The notes under the pieces were generated by a model that was not told the origin of the DNA, made no database searches, and saw nothing but the letters and a program-made list of their open reading frames with translations. From NCBI GenBank assembly GCA_029557025.1, contig JAKPRU010001168.1:1-7556 (forward strand): a stretch of 7,556 nt of DNA. The letters are read 5' to 3'. The stretch is from Candidatus Omnitrophota bacterium. GTDB lineage: Bacteria; Hinthialibacterota; Hinthialibacteria; Hinthialibacterales; JAKPRU01. Both the position numbers and the translations under genes were made by a program. Shown in pieces: positions 1-5,546 of this stretch; position 1 is the first letter of the stretch, and each line of letters begins with the position of its first letter.

Positions 1-21
1 CCCTCTCCCGCCGGGAGAGGG
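1..21. repeat. Perfect intergenic palindrome (9-bp arms, 3-nt loop)
   Basis: CCCTCTCCC and GGGAGAGGG form a perfect 9-bp inverted repeat around the loop GCC at the very edge of the window. It lies about 40 bp downstream of the stop codon of the minus-strand MFS gene. There is no T-run after it on either strand within the window, so it looks more like a REP-type intergenic palindrome than a canonical rho-independent terminator, although it could still help end the MFS transcript. Positions 22-59 are a purine-rich continuation (GGGAGAAAGGGGAGAAGG) with no gene. The element may extend beyond the left edge. Confidence 0.7.
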
Positions 22-59
22 AGAAGAGGCGATCTGCGGGAGAAAGGGGAGAAGGAACA

Positions 60-1469
60 TCACCGGGCAGCATGAATGCTGCCGTCTCCTGTGGTTTCAT
101 CCGCCGGGTTACCACCGGCCCTGCGGAGGGCGATAAGGACATGGTCTGCGTCATATCGAAACGGCGGCAAGCGCAGGCCGAACCCGGCGCCGGCAATGAT
201 GCACACCACACCGCCAATGACTAATGTGACCGGCGCACCCAAGTGATGAGCCAGCGTCCCTGCCAACAGCGCACCGAACGGGGCCATCCCCGTAAACATC
301 ATCGCATGGACTGCCATCACCCGTCCACGCAACAGGCCGGGTGTCATTGTTTGAATCAGGGTATTGGAGGAGGCGGTCTCGACAATCATGCAGAACCCGA
401 CCGGAATTAAGAGCGCTACCGAAAGCCAGAAGGAACGCGAAAGGGAAAACAGGATCAGGCTCGCGCCGAATCCCATGGCGGCATAAGTTACCACATGTCC
501 CAAGTCATTCGCGTCGGGATGCATCGCCAGCCGTATCGCACCTATCACCGCACCGACGCCCGATGCACCCATCAGCAGCCCAAGCCCCCGCGCGCCGCCG
601 TGCAAAATCTGGTCCGCAAAAATCGGCATCAGCACGGCATACGGCATCCCCATCAGGCTGACACATCCCAGTAAAATCAGCAAGGCGCGAACCGGCCTGG
701 TACGCCCGACATAGCCGAATCCATCCACCACACCGGACAACGCGGAGCCGGCCATCTGCACATGTTTCTGCGTCTGGACTTCCATCATCAGAAGACCCGT
801 AATCACGCCGATGTAGCTGACGGCATTGGCGAAAAAACACCATCCCTCACCGAGGCTGGCCACCAATACGCCTGCGATGGCAGGCCCGATAATTCGCGCA
901 CTGTTGAAGACGGAGGAATTGAGCGCGACGGCATTGATGAGATCCTCACGGCCCACCATATCCACCACAAATGCCTGTCGTGCCGGGATGTCGAAGGCAT
1001 TCACAGTCCCCAGCAAGGCAGCCAGCACATACACATGCCATATCTGCACACGTCCGGAGAGTGTGAGACCGGCCAGAATAAAGGCCAGGATCATGGAAAT
1101 GGTTTGGGTCGCCACAATGATACGGTGGCGAGAGTACCGGTCTGCGACAGCGCCCCCAATCGTGGCGAACAGGAAAATGGGAATTTGTGAGGTGAATCCG
1201 ACCAATCCCAGCGCCATCGATGAGCCGGTCAGCCGATAGACAAGCCAGGACTGCGCCACAGTCTGCATCCATGTGCCGGTAAGCGAAATGACCTGGCCGC
1301 TGAAGAAGAACCGATAGTTCCTGTGCCGGAACGCGCGCAGAAGCAAGGTCAGGCGGGAGCGAAACCCTGCCGAACTGTCACGAGATTTTGCGTTTTCTGA
1401 TCTTTCGGGCGTTTTTTCTATTGAATTCGGTTTTTCATCCGAGGTTGCCGTTTTGAAACGTTGATTCAT
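60..1469 (-). CDS. MFS exporter, MFS_3 / EntS-like family
   Basis: This is a 469-residue inner-membrane secondary transporter of the major facilitator superfamily, most like the MFS_3 (EntS-type) branch, whose members export siderophores, drugs or other small molecules with proton exchange. The N-terminus (1-43) is polar and lysine/arginine-rich, and probably cytoplasmic. The branch signature begins at about 45 (RAFRHRNYRFFFSGQ) and continues with GTWMQTVAQSWLVYRLT (65-81). Motif A is visible as GGAVADRYSRHR (105-116), between the second and third membrane helices. NAFDIPARQAFVVD (157-170) and the helix-start motif ARIIGPAIAG (191-200) are typical of the branch. The second half keeps LLRGRVMAVHAMMF (379-392). 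About 12 hydrophobic helices are present. The start is supported by AGGGG five bases upstream (1475-1479). No helper gene (membrane fusion protein, regulator, siderophore biosynthesis) is next to it, so the substrate is unknown. The family call is firm; the direction of transport is inferred from the family. Confidence 0.93.
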   Translation of the reverse strand: MNQRFKTATSDEKPNSIEKTPERSENAKSRDSSAGFRSRLTLLLRAFRHRNYRFFFSGQVISLTGTWMQTVAQSWLVYRLTGSSMALGLVGFTSQIPIFLFATIGGAVADRYSRHRIIVATQTISMILAFILAGLTLSGRVQIWHVYVLAALLGTVNAFDIPARQAFVVDMVGREDLINAVALNSSVFNSARIIGPAIAGVLVASLGEGWCFFANAVSYIGVITGLLMMEVQTQKHVQMAGSALSGVVDGFGYVGRTRPVRALLILLGCVSLMGMPYAVLMPIFADQILHGGARGLGLLMGASGVGAVIGAIRLAMHPDANDLGHVVTYAAMGFGASLILFSLSRSFWLSVALLIPVGFCMIVETASSNTLIQTMTPGLLRGRVMAVHAMMFTGMAPFGALLAGTLAHHLGAPVTLVIGGVVCIIAGAGFGLRLPPFRYDADHVLIALRRAGGNPADETTGDGSIHAAR

Positions 1470-1495
1470 AGATTCCCCTGTTTATTCATTTCGAT

Positions 1496-1528
1496 GGGTA
1501 ATTCAAGAATTATACCCAAAAATTATAC
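1496..1528 (-). promoter_or_regulatory. Probable MFS promoter region with two -10 boxes and imperfect palindrome
   Basis: Read on the minus strand, two perfect TATAAT hexamers (complements at 1522-1527 and 1509-1514) lie 13 bp apart inside a direct repeat of AATTATAC (1508-1515 and 1521-1528). The upstream box has only a weak TTTCTC about 17 bp away as a -35 candidate; the downstream one has no good -35. The downstream box is embedded in an imperfect palindrome, GGGTAATTC-AA-GAATTATACCC (1496-1517), with two extra bases in one arm. A regulator bound there would cover the -10 element. The distance to the MFS start (1469) fits a short leader. The boxes are seen directly; promoter and operator roles are inferred. 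Confidence 0.5.
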
Positions 1529-1571
1529 AATTCCGGCGGGACACGAGAAACCGATCATAGCCTCCATCGAA

Positions 1572-1605
1572 TCCATTGCCCCTCGCTTGTCTCTGCGAGG
1601 ATGGA
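1572..1605. repeat. Intergenic bulged hairpin, related to other palindromes in the window
   Basis: The arms TCCAT (1572-1576) plus CCTCGC (1581-1586) pair with GCGAGG (1595-1600) plus ATGGA (1601-1605), leaving a four-base bulge (TGCC) and an 8-base loop. Immediately outside, CCCCTC (1579-1584) can alternatively pair with GAGGGG (1606-1611). The pattern GCCCCT...ATGGAGAG is shared with the hairpin at 5103-5134, which suggests a dispersed intergenic element. No T-run follows. Confidence 0.45.
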
Positions 1606-1767
1606 GAGGGGAAGGAACGACGAAACATCCTGGATCAAAAGATTCCGAGATTTTTCGGGAGATATCGAAAAGGGCGGATCAGTCTGTAGACTCGACCTCT
1701 CTCCGTATCCCCACCCATCTCTCGGAACAGGGGGGCGCTTGAAATCACAGGTTTTGCGGCAAACGGC

Positions 1768-1789
1768 GAAGCCTTGTTCCATCGGCTTC
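1768..1789 (-). terminator. Weak hairpin at the end of the glycosyltransferase gene
   Basis: GAAGCC (1768-1773) and GGCTTC (1784-1789) form a 6-bp inverted repeat with a 10-base loop. The right arm overlaps the stop codon of the minus-strand glycosyltransferase gene. There is no T-run on the minus-strand side, so a terminator role is only tentative. Confidence 0.25.
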
Positions 1790-3515
1790 AGCGAGATTTC
1801 CTGATAGACGGCAATACGGAGACTTCCTTCGGAATGTAGAGAAGCCGATAACCGGATCGTCCGATTTTCTTTTCGAAAACGACCGTCAGACTTCCCTCGG
1901 CTCCCTGCGGGAGATCGTCGGCGAGCACCAGCACATATCGGTCCCGCAACCGTCCCGAGGCGATTTCATTTCGAAAGGTTTTGGGATTCTCGAAAATATC
2001 GAACGGATGTTTCACGAAGAATTGTATGTACGAGTGATACCAATTTACGGCGATTAACCGTTCATCCGGCCTGAGATGATCTGCGATTTCCTGTCCGAAT
2101 GCCTGGATCGGATAGAGGTCCGCCTGCCTGCTCTGGTACACCTTGGCCCAATACATTTTTCCTCCGAAAACAGCAAGAAGAAGTGCCGCAAACAGGAGTT
2201 CTTTTTTTTGAATGCGCTGTCCCCAAGCAGCCGCCAGGCGTGCGATCAACAGAATTGCTCCGGCTCCGACCCCCCAGAACCATGCTTGGGGTTTTATGAA
2301 GAAAACCGCCCCTGCGGCAAGGAACGGGAGAGACCATGTCGCCCAACCGACGAGGTTACCGAGCAGTGCCCGGTATTTCTTCAACCATTGGGGATCTTGC
2401 TCTGCCAACCAGCCCCATGCCAGCAGGAGCGCCCATGCCGGGTAAGTCGATATGAGATAGCGGTTTTCTTTTCCCGAAGAGAAACTGAAAAGAATAAGGG
2501 TTCCGACCGACCACGCCGTCAGAAAGAACCACTGGGCGCGCTTGCCGGTGTTTGGAAGGTGATTGGGATTTCGAATGAGCCAGAGGCCGGGGATAAGAAA
2601 ACTCCAGGGGAGAAGACCGCCCAGAAGAGCCGGGGGATAAAACCAAAACGGTTCGATATTCGTTTTTGTGGCAGACTGAACCCGCCGTACCACCTGTCCC
2701 TCGACGATGTTAAGCAGCCGGCCGAATCCCACACGACAGGAGAGTAAAACAACCCAAGGCAGAACAGCCAGAGTTGCGATTCCCGCTATGCAAAGAGTTA
2801 CAAGGAGTATGGAAACACGGGATTGCCCGCCGACGACCAGCATTACGGCCGCAGTTACGGCAAACATGACGGGAGCCACCGGCCCTTTCACCAGGATGGC
2901 CGCTCCCAGAGCCACACCGGCGAGCAATACCGCACCGACTTTCAGGCGACCTTTTTCCCTGATGGCATACCAGAGTCCGATCAATGAACCTGTCGTGGTC
3001 AGCATCAGCAAGGCCTCGACCTCCGCCCGGCTCCCCTTTTCAAAGACCAAGCCTGATGACGCTGCCATAACGGCGGCCAGGAACCCTGTCCGGGCGTCCA
3101 ATTCTTTGCGTCCCCACCAAGCCACGAGGCAGACCAGCGCCAGTACGGACAGAACTGACGGAAGTCTCCCCGTCCAAACCGTCACATCTCCGCAGGGATA
3201 AGAAAACAGACCGATCACCCAACTCATGAGTGGCGGTTTGTACAAATACGGTCCACCATTCAAAGTCGGAACGACCCAATCGCCGTTTTGCAGCATTTCG
3301 CGTGCTACCAACACGCGATTCCCCTCGATCTCGGATCGAAGCGGCTCTGCATTCAGCCAGGGAAGATAGAGCAGACCGGCGAGAATCAGTAAACGGAGAT
3401 AAGGATGCGTACTGGCGGTGTATTCCAACCAGGAGAGTTGAGGATTCATCTGTTCGTTTGTTGAATTTCCCACGATATTGCGTGATTGGGAGTTTGTTCT
3501 ACAATCCGTTGTCAT
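1788..3515 (-). CDS. GT39/ArnT-like membrane glycosyltransferase (PMT_2 family)
   Basis: This is a 575-residue polytopic inner-membrane protein of the ArnT/PMT_2 type. Family members move a sugar from a polyprenyl-phosphate donor onto lipid A, another lipid or protein at the outer face of the membrane. After a polar N-terminus, the first helix is at about 40-55. The first periplasmic loop has the family pattern EGNRVLVAREMLQNGDWVVP (64-83) followed by LNGGPYLYKPPLMSW (85-99), then TGRLPSVLSVLAL (115-127). A second signature, LVKGPVAPVM (208-217), and a late GKENRYLISTYPAWALLLAW motif (348-367) also fit. About a dozen helices run to about 456, and the last 120 residues look like a soluble domain. 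Acidic residues E62 and E64 are candidates for the donor-side carboxylates. Two starts are possible: Met1, behind a weak GGGA, or Met23 (ATG at 3447-3449), which would leave a 17-residue lead before the first helix. The gene lies 62 bp downstream of the hydrolase gene on the same strand and may share its transcript. Acceptor and sugar are unknown. Confidence 0.88.
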   Translation of the reverse strand: MTTDCRTNSQSRNIVGNSTNEQMNPQLSWLEYTASTHPYLRLLILAGLLYLPWLNAEPLRSEIEGNRVLVAREMLQNGDWVVPTLNGGPYLYKPPLMSWVIGLFSYPCGDVTVWTGRLPSVLSVLALVCLVAWWGRKELDARTGFLAAVMAASSGLVFEKGSRAEVEALLMLTTTGSLIGLWYAIREKGRLKVGAVLLAGVALGAAILVKGPVAPVMFAVTAAVMLVVGGQSRVSILLVTLCIAGIATLAVLPWVVLLSCRVGFGRLLNIVEGQVVRRVQSATKTNIEPFWFYPPALLGGLLPWSFLIPGLWLIRNPNHLPNTGKRAQWFFLTAWSVGTLILFSFSSGKENRYLISTYPAWALLLAWGWLAEQDPQWLKKYRALLGNLVGWATWSLPFLAAGAVFFIKPQAWFWGVGAGAILLIARLAAAWGQRIQKKELLFAALLLAVFGGKMYWAKVYQSRQADLYPIQAFGQEIADHLRPDERLIAVNWYHSYIQFFVKHPFDIFENPKTFRNEIASGRLRDRYVLVLADDLPQGAEGSLTVVFEKKIGRSGYRLLYIPKEVSVLPSIRKSR

Positions 3516-3577
3516 TTATTTCCCGGGGATGTTGCCTTCGACTATTTTCGGACTGTTGAGCCGGCAAAGCGGCCGGA

Positions 3578-4435
3578 TCAAGGCCCCCCGGCCACCGTAT
3601 TCCTCAACACGCCCACCCCCTCCACTTCCACCTCGACGATATCGCCGGGCCGGATTTGGGGTGTCGTTCCGGGTGTGCCGGTGAAAATGAGGTCTCCCGG
3701 TTCCAGGGTGACATGACAGCTGAGCCAGCTGATAATTGTGGAGACATTGTGGATCAGTTCATTGGTGCGTTGTTCCTGTTTTACCTCGCCGTTGACTCGG
3801 CCTCGCACCAGCAGGTTGTCATAGTCCAGTCCGGAGACGATAAACGGCCCGCACGGCCCGAATGTGTCGGTACCCTTGGCTCGCCACCACTGGCGGTCGT
3901 TTTTCTGCCAATCCCGTGCGCTGACATCATTGCCGCATGTCACTCCCAGAACATATTTCAACGCCTCCTCCGGCGCGACATTCTTCGCCCGCTTCCCGAT
4001 CACCAGCACCATCTCCGCCTCGGCATCCACACGCCCCGCACCGGGCGGAATGCGGATTGTTCCCTCATGCGGGATCAGAACCGTGGGAACCTTGAAGAAT
4101 GCCTCCGGGTGTTCGGGTTTGGGGATCGTTCCCAAGTGGCTTTCGAAATTCCCCGCGAGGGCCAGGATCTTTTGCGGAACGCACGGCACCAGCAGCGTGA
4201 CCTCCGCCAGAGAGCAGGTCTTCCCGGTTTTCTTCCATTCACCGAATGGGTCGCCGGAAATGCAGTGAATCGTGTCGTTCTCAACAATTCCGTAAGAAAT
4301 CTTGTCGCCCACCTGGAACCGGGCAAACTTGAGAATGGGCTTTTCTTCGCACCACCCATCCGGGCAGAAAAGAACTCCGATAGAAAACACGGATAGAGAG
4401 AGGTAAAATAATGAATGTCCGGCAAGTGTTCTCAT
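3578..4435 (-). CDS. Fumarylacetoacetate hydrolase family protein with N-terminal export signal or anchor
   Basis: This 285-residue protein has a FAH-family catalytic domain. Relatives hydrolyse, decarboxylate or isomerise acylpyruvate-type intermediates of aromatic catabolism using a bound divalent metal. The N-terminal part (35-58, FARFQVGDKISYGI) and LLVPCVPQKILALAGNFESH (81-100) match the 2-hydroxyhepta-2,4-diene-1,7-dioate isomerase type. The metal-site pattern is visible as EAEM (E139 and E141) with D170 in GNDVSARDWQ (168-177). Further hallmarks are K187 in AKGTDTFGPCGPF, the IFTGTPGTTPQ motif (250-260), PGDIVEVEVEG (263-273) and the final LRNTV. All expected catalytic-site regions look intact. 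Unusually, residues 1-29 form a short positive start plus a hydrophobic stretch (about 9-24), as in a Sec signal or membrane anchor; no lipobox or clear cleavage site is obvious. The next Met is residue 142, inside the metal site, so a shorter ATG form is impossible. The start is supported by AGGAG nine bases upstream. The exact reaction is unknown. Confidence 0.88.
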   Translation of the reverse strand: MRTLAGHSLFYLSLSVFSIGVLFCPDGWCEEKPILKFARFQVGDKISYGIVENDTIHCISGDPFGEWKKTGKTCSLAEVTLLVPCVPQKILALAGNFESHLGTIPKPEHPEAFFKVPTVLIPHEGTIRIPPGAGRVDAEAEMVLVIGKRAKNVAPEEALKYVLGVTCGNDVSARDWQKNDRQWWRAKGTDTFGPCGPFIVSGLDYDNLLVRGRVNGEVKQEQRTNELIHNVSTIISWLSCHVTLEPGDLIFTGTPGTTPQIRPGDIVEVEVEGVGVLRNTVAGGP

Positions 4436-4444
4436 CGCAGGTGT

Positions 4445-4449
4445 CTCCT
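4445..4449 (-). promoter_or_regulatory. Ribosome binding site fixing the hydrolase start
   Basis: On the minus strand AGGAG lies nine bases before the ATG at 4435. This is the main sequence support for translation beginning upstream of the hydrophobic leader, and therefore for the leader being real. Confidence 0.75.
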
Positions 4450-4491
4450 ATTCGGGAAAAATCAGGTCCGAAGGATGATAGGTCAAGCGAG

Positions 4492-4503
4492 TTGTGCGCA
4501 CAA
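4492..4503. promoter_or_regulatory. Perfect 12-bp palindrome in the divergent intergenic region, possible operator
   Basis: TTGTGCGCACAA is a perfect, gapless 12-bp inverted repeat. It lies 24 bp upstream of the pilin start and 56 bp upstream of the hydrolase start, in the 92 bp between the two divergent genes. It is too compact to form a stable hairpin but has the symmetry of a dimeric regulator site. No confident -10/-35 pair was found for the pilin gene. On the hydrolase side, TTGACC (complement of 4481-4486) with GATTTT 17 bp further on is a weak promoter candidate. The operator role is inferred. Confidence 0.4.
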
Positions 4504-4513
4504 GGAACTAAGC

Positions 4514-4519
4514 GAGGAG
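4514..4519 (+). promoter_or_regulatory. Ribosome binding site fixing the pilin start
   Basis: GAGGAG lies eight bases before the ATG at 4528. This selects 4528 over the in-frame upstream ATG at 4411, which would overlap the start of the divergent hydrolase gene and would put 46 residues ahead of the prepilin cleavage site. Confidence 0.75.
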
Positions 4520-4527
4520 TTTTGAAG

Positions 4528-5091
4528 ATGAGGAAAGGCAAATCCGGATTTACACTGATTGAATTGCTGATCGTAGTGGCGATCATCGGCATTCTGGCGG
4601 CAATTGCGATCCCGAATTTTATGAATGCGCAGATCCGATCGAAAATCGCCTATTCGGAGAGTTCCCTGCGGTCCATTGATATGGCGTTCAAAACGTACAT
4701 TCTCGATTCGGGACTCTCCCCCGGCAACAGTAGAACGGCCATCGGGCATCATGCGAACGGGTGTTACCAGCAGATCCCCTTTACTACGCCGGTCGCCTAC
4801 CTTCCCCATGCGCTTCGGGACCGATTTCAGGACGGACGACAGCCGGAAGAGGTTTCGCACGGGCAGTATTGTTTCCATTTCGACCCCATTCTGTCGGAGT
4901 TTCAGGCCAGGGCGTTCATGGCCGGGATGCCGAACAATCCGGGACTTTTTGCGCAAGCGGTGAGCAGTATCGGAGTTTTCTCCGGCCACGGGCCGACATT
5001 GCGCTATGAAACCGGAATGCCGTTTTATGCGGCCAGTAATGGGCTGATCAGCCATGGGGCTATCGCGCGATTTATTGCCGCGCCGTATTAG
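4528..5091 (+). CDS. Type IV pilin-like / type II secretion pseudopilin (GspG-like) prepilin
   Basis: This is a 187-residue precursor with a textbook class III signal. A short basic leader, MRKGKSG, is followed by FTLIELLIVVAIIGILAAIAIP. The prepilin peptidase is expected to cut between G7 and F8 and to methylate F8. E12 is the conserved Glu5 of the mature protein. The hydrophobic helix (8-28) would hold the subunit in the inner membrane and form the fibre core; the amphipathic continuation NFMNAQIRSKIAYSESSLRS (30-49) is typical of GspG/PilE-like proteins. The rest is a variable globular domain with two cysteines (C79, C115). Near the end, SGHGPTLRY (152-160) and YAASNGLISHGAIARF (167-182) resemble the C-terminal Y-x-x-x-N-G-x-x-S-x-G-x-I-x-R block of pseudopilin-like proteins common in several environmental phyla; this is recognised from memory and not tested. 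No peptidase, ATPase, secretin or platform protein gene is nearby, so it is an orphan subunit whose role (fibre, secretion or surface structure) is unknown. A terminator-like hairpin follows. Confidence 0.88.
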   Translation: MRKGKSGFTLIELLIVVAIIGILAAIAIPNFMNAQIRSKIAYSESSLRSIDMAFKTYILDSGLSPGNSRTAIGHHANGCYQQIPFTTPVAYLPHALRDRFQDGRQPEEVSHGQYCFHFDPILSEFQARAFMAGMPNNPGLFAQAVSSIGVFSGHGPTLRYETGMPFYAASNGLISHGAIARFIAAPY

Positions 5092-5110
5092 GTTTTCGTT
5101 AGCCCCTGGC

Positions 5111-5140
5111 CCTTTCTCCAGGAATGGAGAGAAGATTTTC
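5111..5140 (+). terminator. Probable rho-independent terminator of the pilin gene
   Basis: CCTTTCTCCA (5111-5120) pairs with TGGAGAGAAG (5125-5134) around a GGAA loop. Eight pairs, including one G-U wobble, close the loop; one mismatch and a C-G pair lie outside. ATTTTC follows. It begins 19 bp after the pilin stop. The T-run is short, so efficiency is uncertain. Its sequence resembles the hairpin at 1572-1611. Confidence 0.5.
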
Positions 5141-5161
5141 CTCCCCCCCTCCCCCCTCTCT
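5136..5161. repeat. 26-nt homopyrimidine (C-rich) tract
   Basis: All 26 bases are C or T, with runs of seven and six consecutive C separated by one T. The opposite strand is a run of long G blocks. It lies between the terminator-like hairpin and the transposase remnant. No function is evident; non-B structure or replication slippage is possible. Confidence 0.6.
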
Positions 5162-5185
5162 ATGGACAGAAAGCATTAGAGAAGA

Positions 5186-5338
5186 ATGTGGAGGGTGCGG
5201 GGGATGGGAGCGGTGCGCTTTGCAGCGACGCTGAAGGCGCTGGGAATGAACATTCTGCGGTGTGCGCAGGGGGTTTCGGAGGGGATCAAACCGCTCGGAA
5301 AGCCTTTTTGGAGCGCTTCCGGTCGAGAATCGACCTGA
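5186..5338 (+). pseudogene. Decayed transposase C-terminal remnant (tentative)
   Basis: The 50-codon frame from ATG 5186 to TGA 5336-5338 reads RVRGMGAVRFAATLKALGMN in its first half (residues 3-22), then ILRCAQGV. This resembles the C-terminal helix of DDE transposases of IS5/IS1182-like groups, where an R-G-(L/M)-x-x-V-R block is followed by L-x-A-x-x-x-N-(I/L)-x-R. The frame is closed upstream by TAG at 5177-5179. In an adjacent frame, positions 5161-5184 read YGQKALEK, compatible with the preceding K-R-M-W-x-V part of such proteins, so a frameshift near 5180-5186 is likely. Nothing of the catalytic DDE domain is present. No terminal inverted repeats or target duplication could be identified. 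Family assignment comes from memory of the pattern and is uncertain; a chance open frame remains possible. Confidence 0.4.
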
Positions 5339-5382
5339 TTTTGTGTTCGGACTTGGTTTTCGTGCCTGGTGGCGCAGATCAA

Positions 5383-5403
5383 AGGAAAAAACTACTTTTT
5401 CCT
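5383..5403. terminator. Perfect 8-bp hairpin AGGAAAAA-ACTAC-TTTTTCCT
   Basis: AGGAAAAA (5383-5390) and TTTTTCCT (5396-5403) are perfect inverted repeats around a five-base loop. It lies 45 bp beyond the transposase remnant, where an insertion sequence's transcription stop or end could be. The A-run/T-run arrangement would act as a weak terminator in both directions. It also lies between the pilin and DUF72 genes, so it may simply insulate them. Confidence 0.35.
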
Positions 5404-5530
5404 GCCCCCAACCGTCTGAGACTTTTTACGTGGCGTCAAGGATGGGGGAGACACAGAGGGAGCGCGTTTCTTTACTCATTCACCTATCGTACGAAAGGCT
5501 GTGTTTCCTTTCCCAAATCACCGGCCCTAC

Positions 5531-5537
5531 CGGAGGG
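5531..5537 (+). promoter_or_regulatory. Ribosome binding site fixing the DUF72 start
   Basis: CGGAGGG lies nine bases before ATG 5547. It places the protein start directly at MDVHIGTSGYSYKDW, which is where DUF72 proteins normally begin, and excludes the longer open frame. Confidence 0.75.
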
Positions 5538-5546
5538 ATTCTCACG

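Larger units (their letters stand above)
1470..1787. other. 318-bp intergenic region between MFS and glycosyltransferase genes
   Basis: No convincing coding frame is present. The left part (about 1480-1535) is clearly AT-richer than its surroundings and contains the probable promoter region of the MFS gene. A bulged hairpin sits at 1572-1605. Positions 1612-1740 show no recognisable gene, RNA or repeat. A short inverted repeat at 1768-1789 overlaps the glycosyltransferase stop codon. Confidence 0.6.
5092..5546. other. 455-bp intergenic region between pilin and DUF72 genes
   Basis: In order it holds a terminator-like hairpin (5111-5140), a homopyrimidine tract (5136-5161), a 50-codon transposase-like remnant (5186-5338), and a short perfect hairpin (5383-5403). 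Positions 5404-5530 contain no recognisable gene or convincing promoter. An open frame runs from 5262 straight into the DUF72 gene, but its upstream 95 codons do not look like protein and the ribosome binding site favours 5547. Confidence 0.6.

Noticed and set aside
2076..2747. A 223-codon plus-strand open frame
   Set aside because: It is antisense to the glycosyltransferase gene and its translation has the biased composition of a shadow frame without family motifs.
3516..3577. A terminator hairpin between the hydrolase and glycosyltransferase genes (GCCGGC / GCGGCC region)
   Set aside because: The arms pair for only about four bases and no T-run follows, so read-through from hydrolase to glycosyltransferase remains plausible.
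3656..4396. A 246-codon plus-strand open frame
   Set aside because: It lies wholly antisense to the hydrolase gene, whose protein shows conserved catalytic motifs; the plus-strand translation is a low-complexity shadow.
4411..4527. An upstream extension of the pilin gene starting at ATG 4411
   Set aside because: It overlaps the start of the divergent hydrolase gene, has no ribosome binding site, and would put 46 residues before the prepilin cleavage site, whereas GAGGAG lies correctly before ATG 4528.
5262..5546. An N-terminal extension or fused domain on the DUF72 protein
   Set aside because: The 95 upstream codons are arginine- and serine-rich with no recognisable pattern, overlap the transposase remnant in another frame, and a good ribosome binding site sits before ATG 5547 where the family normally begins.
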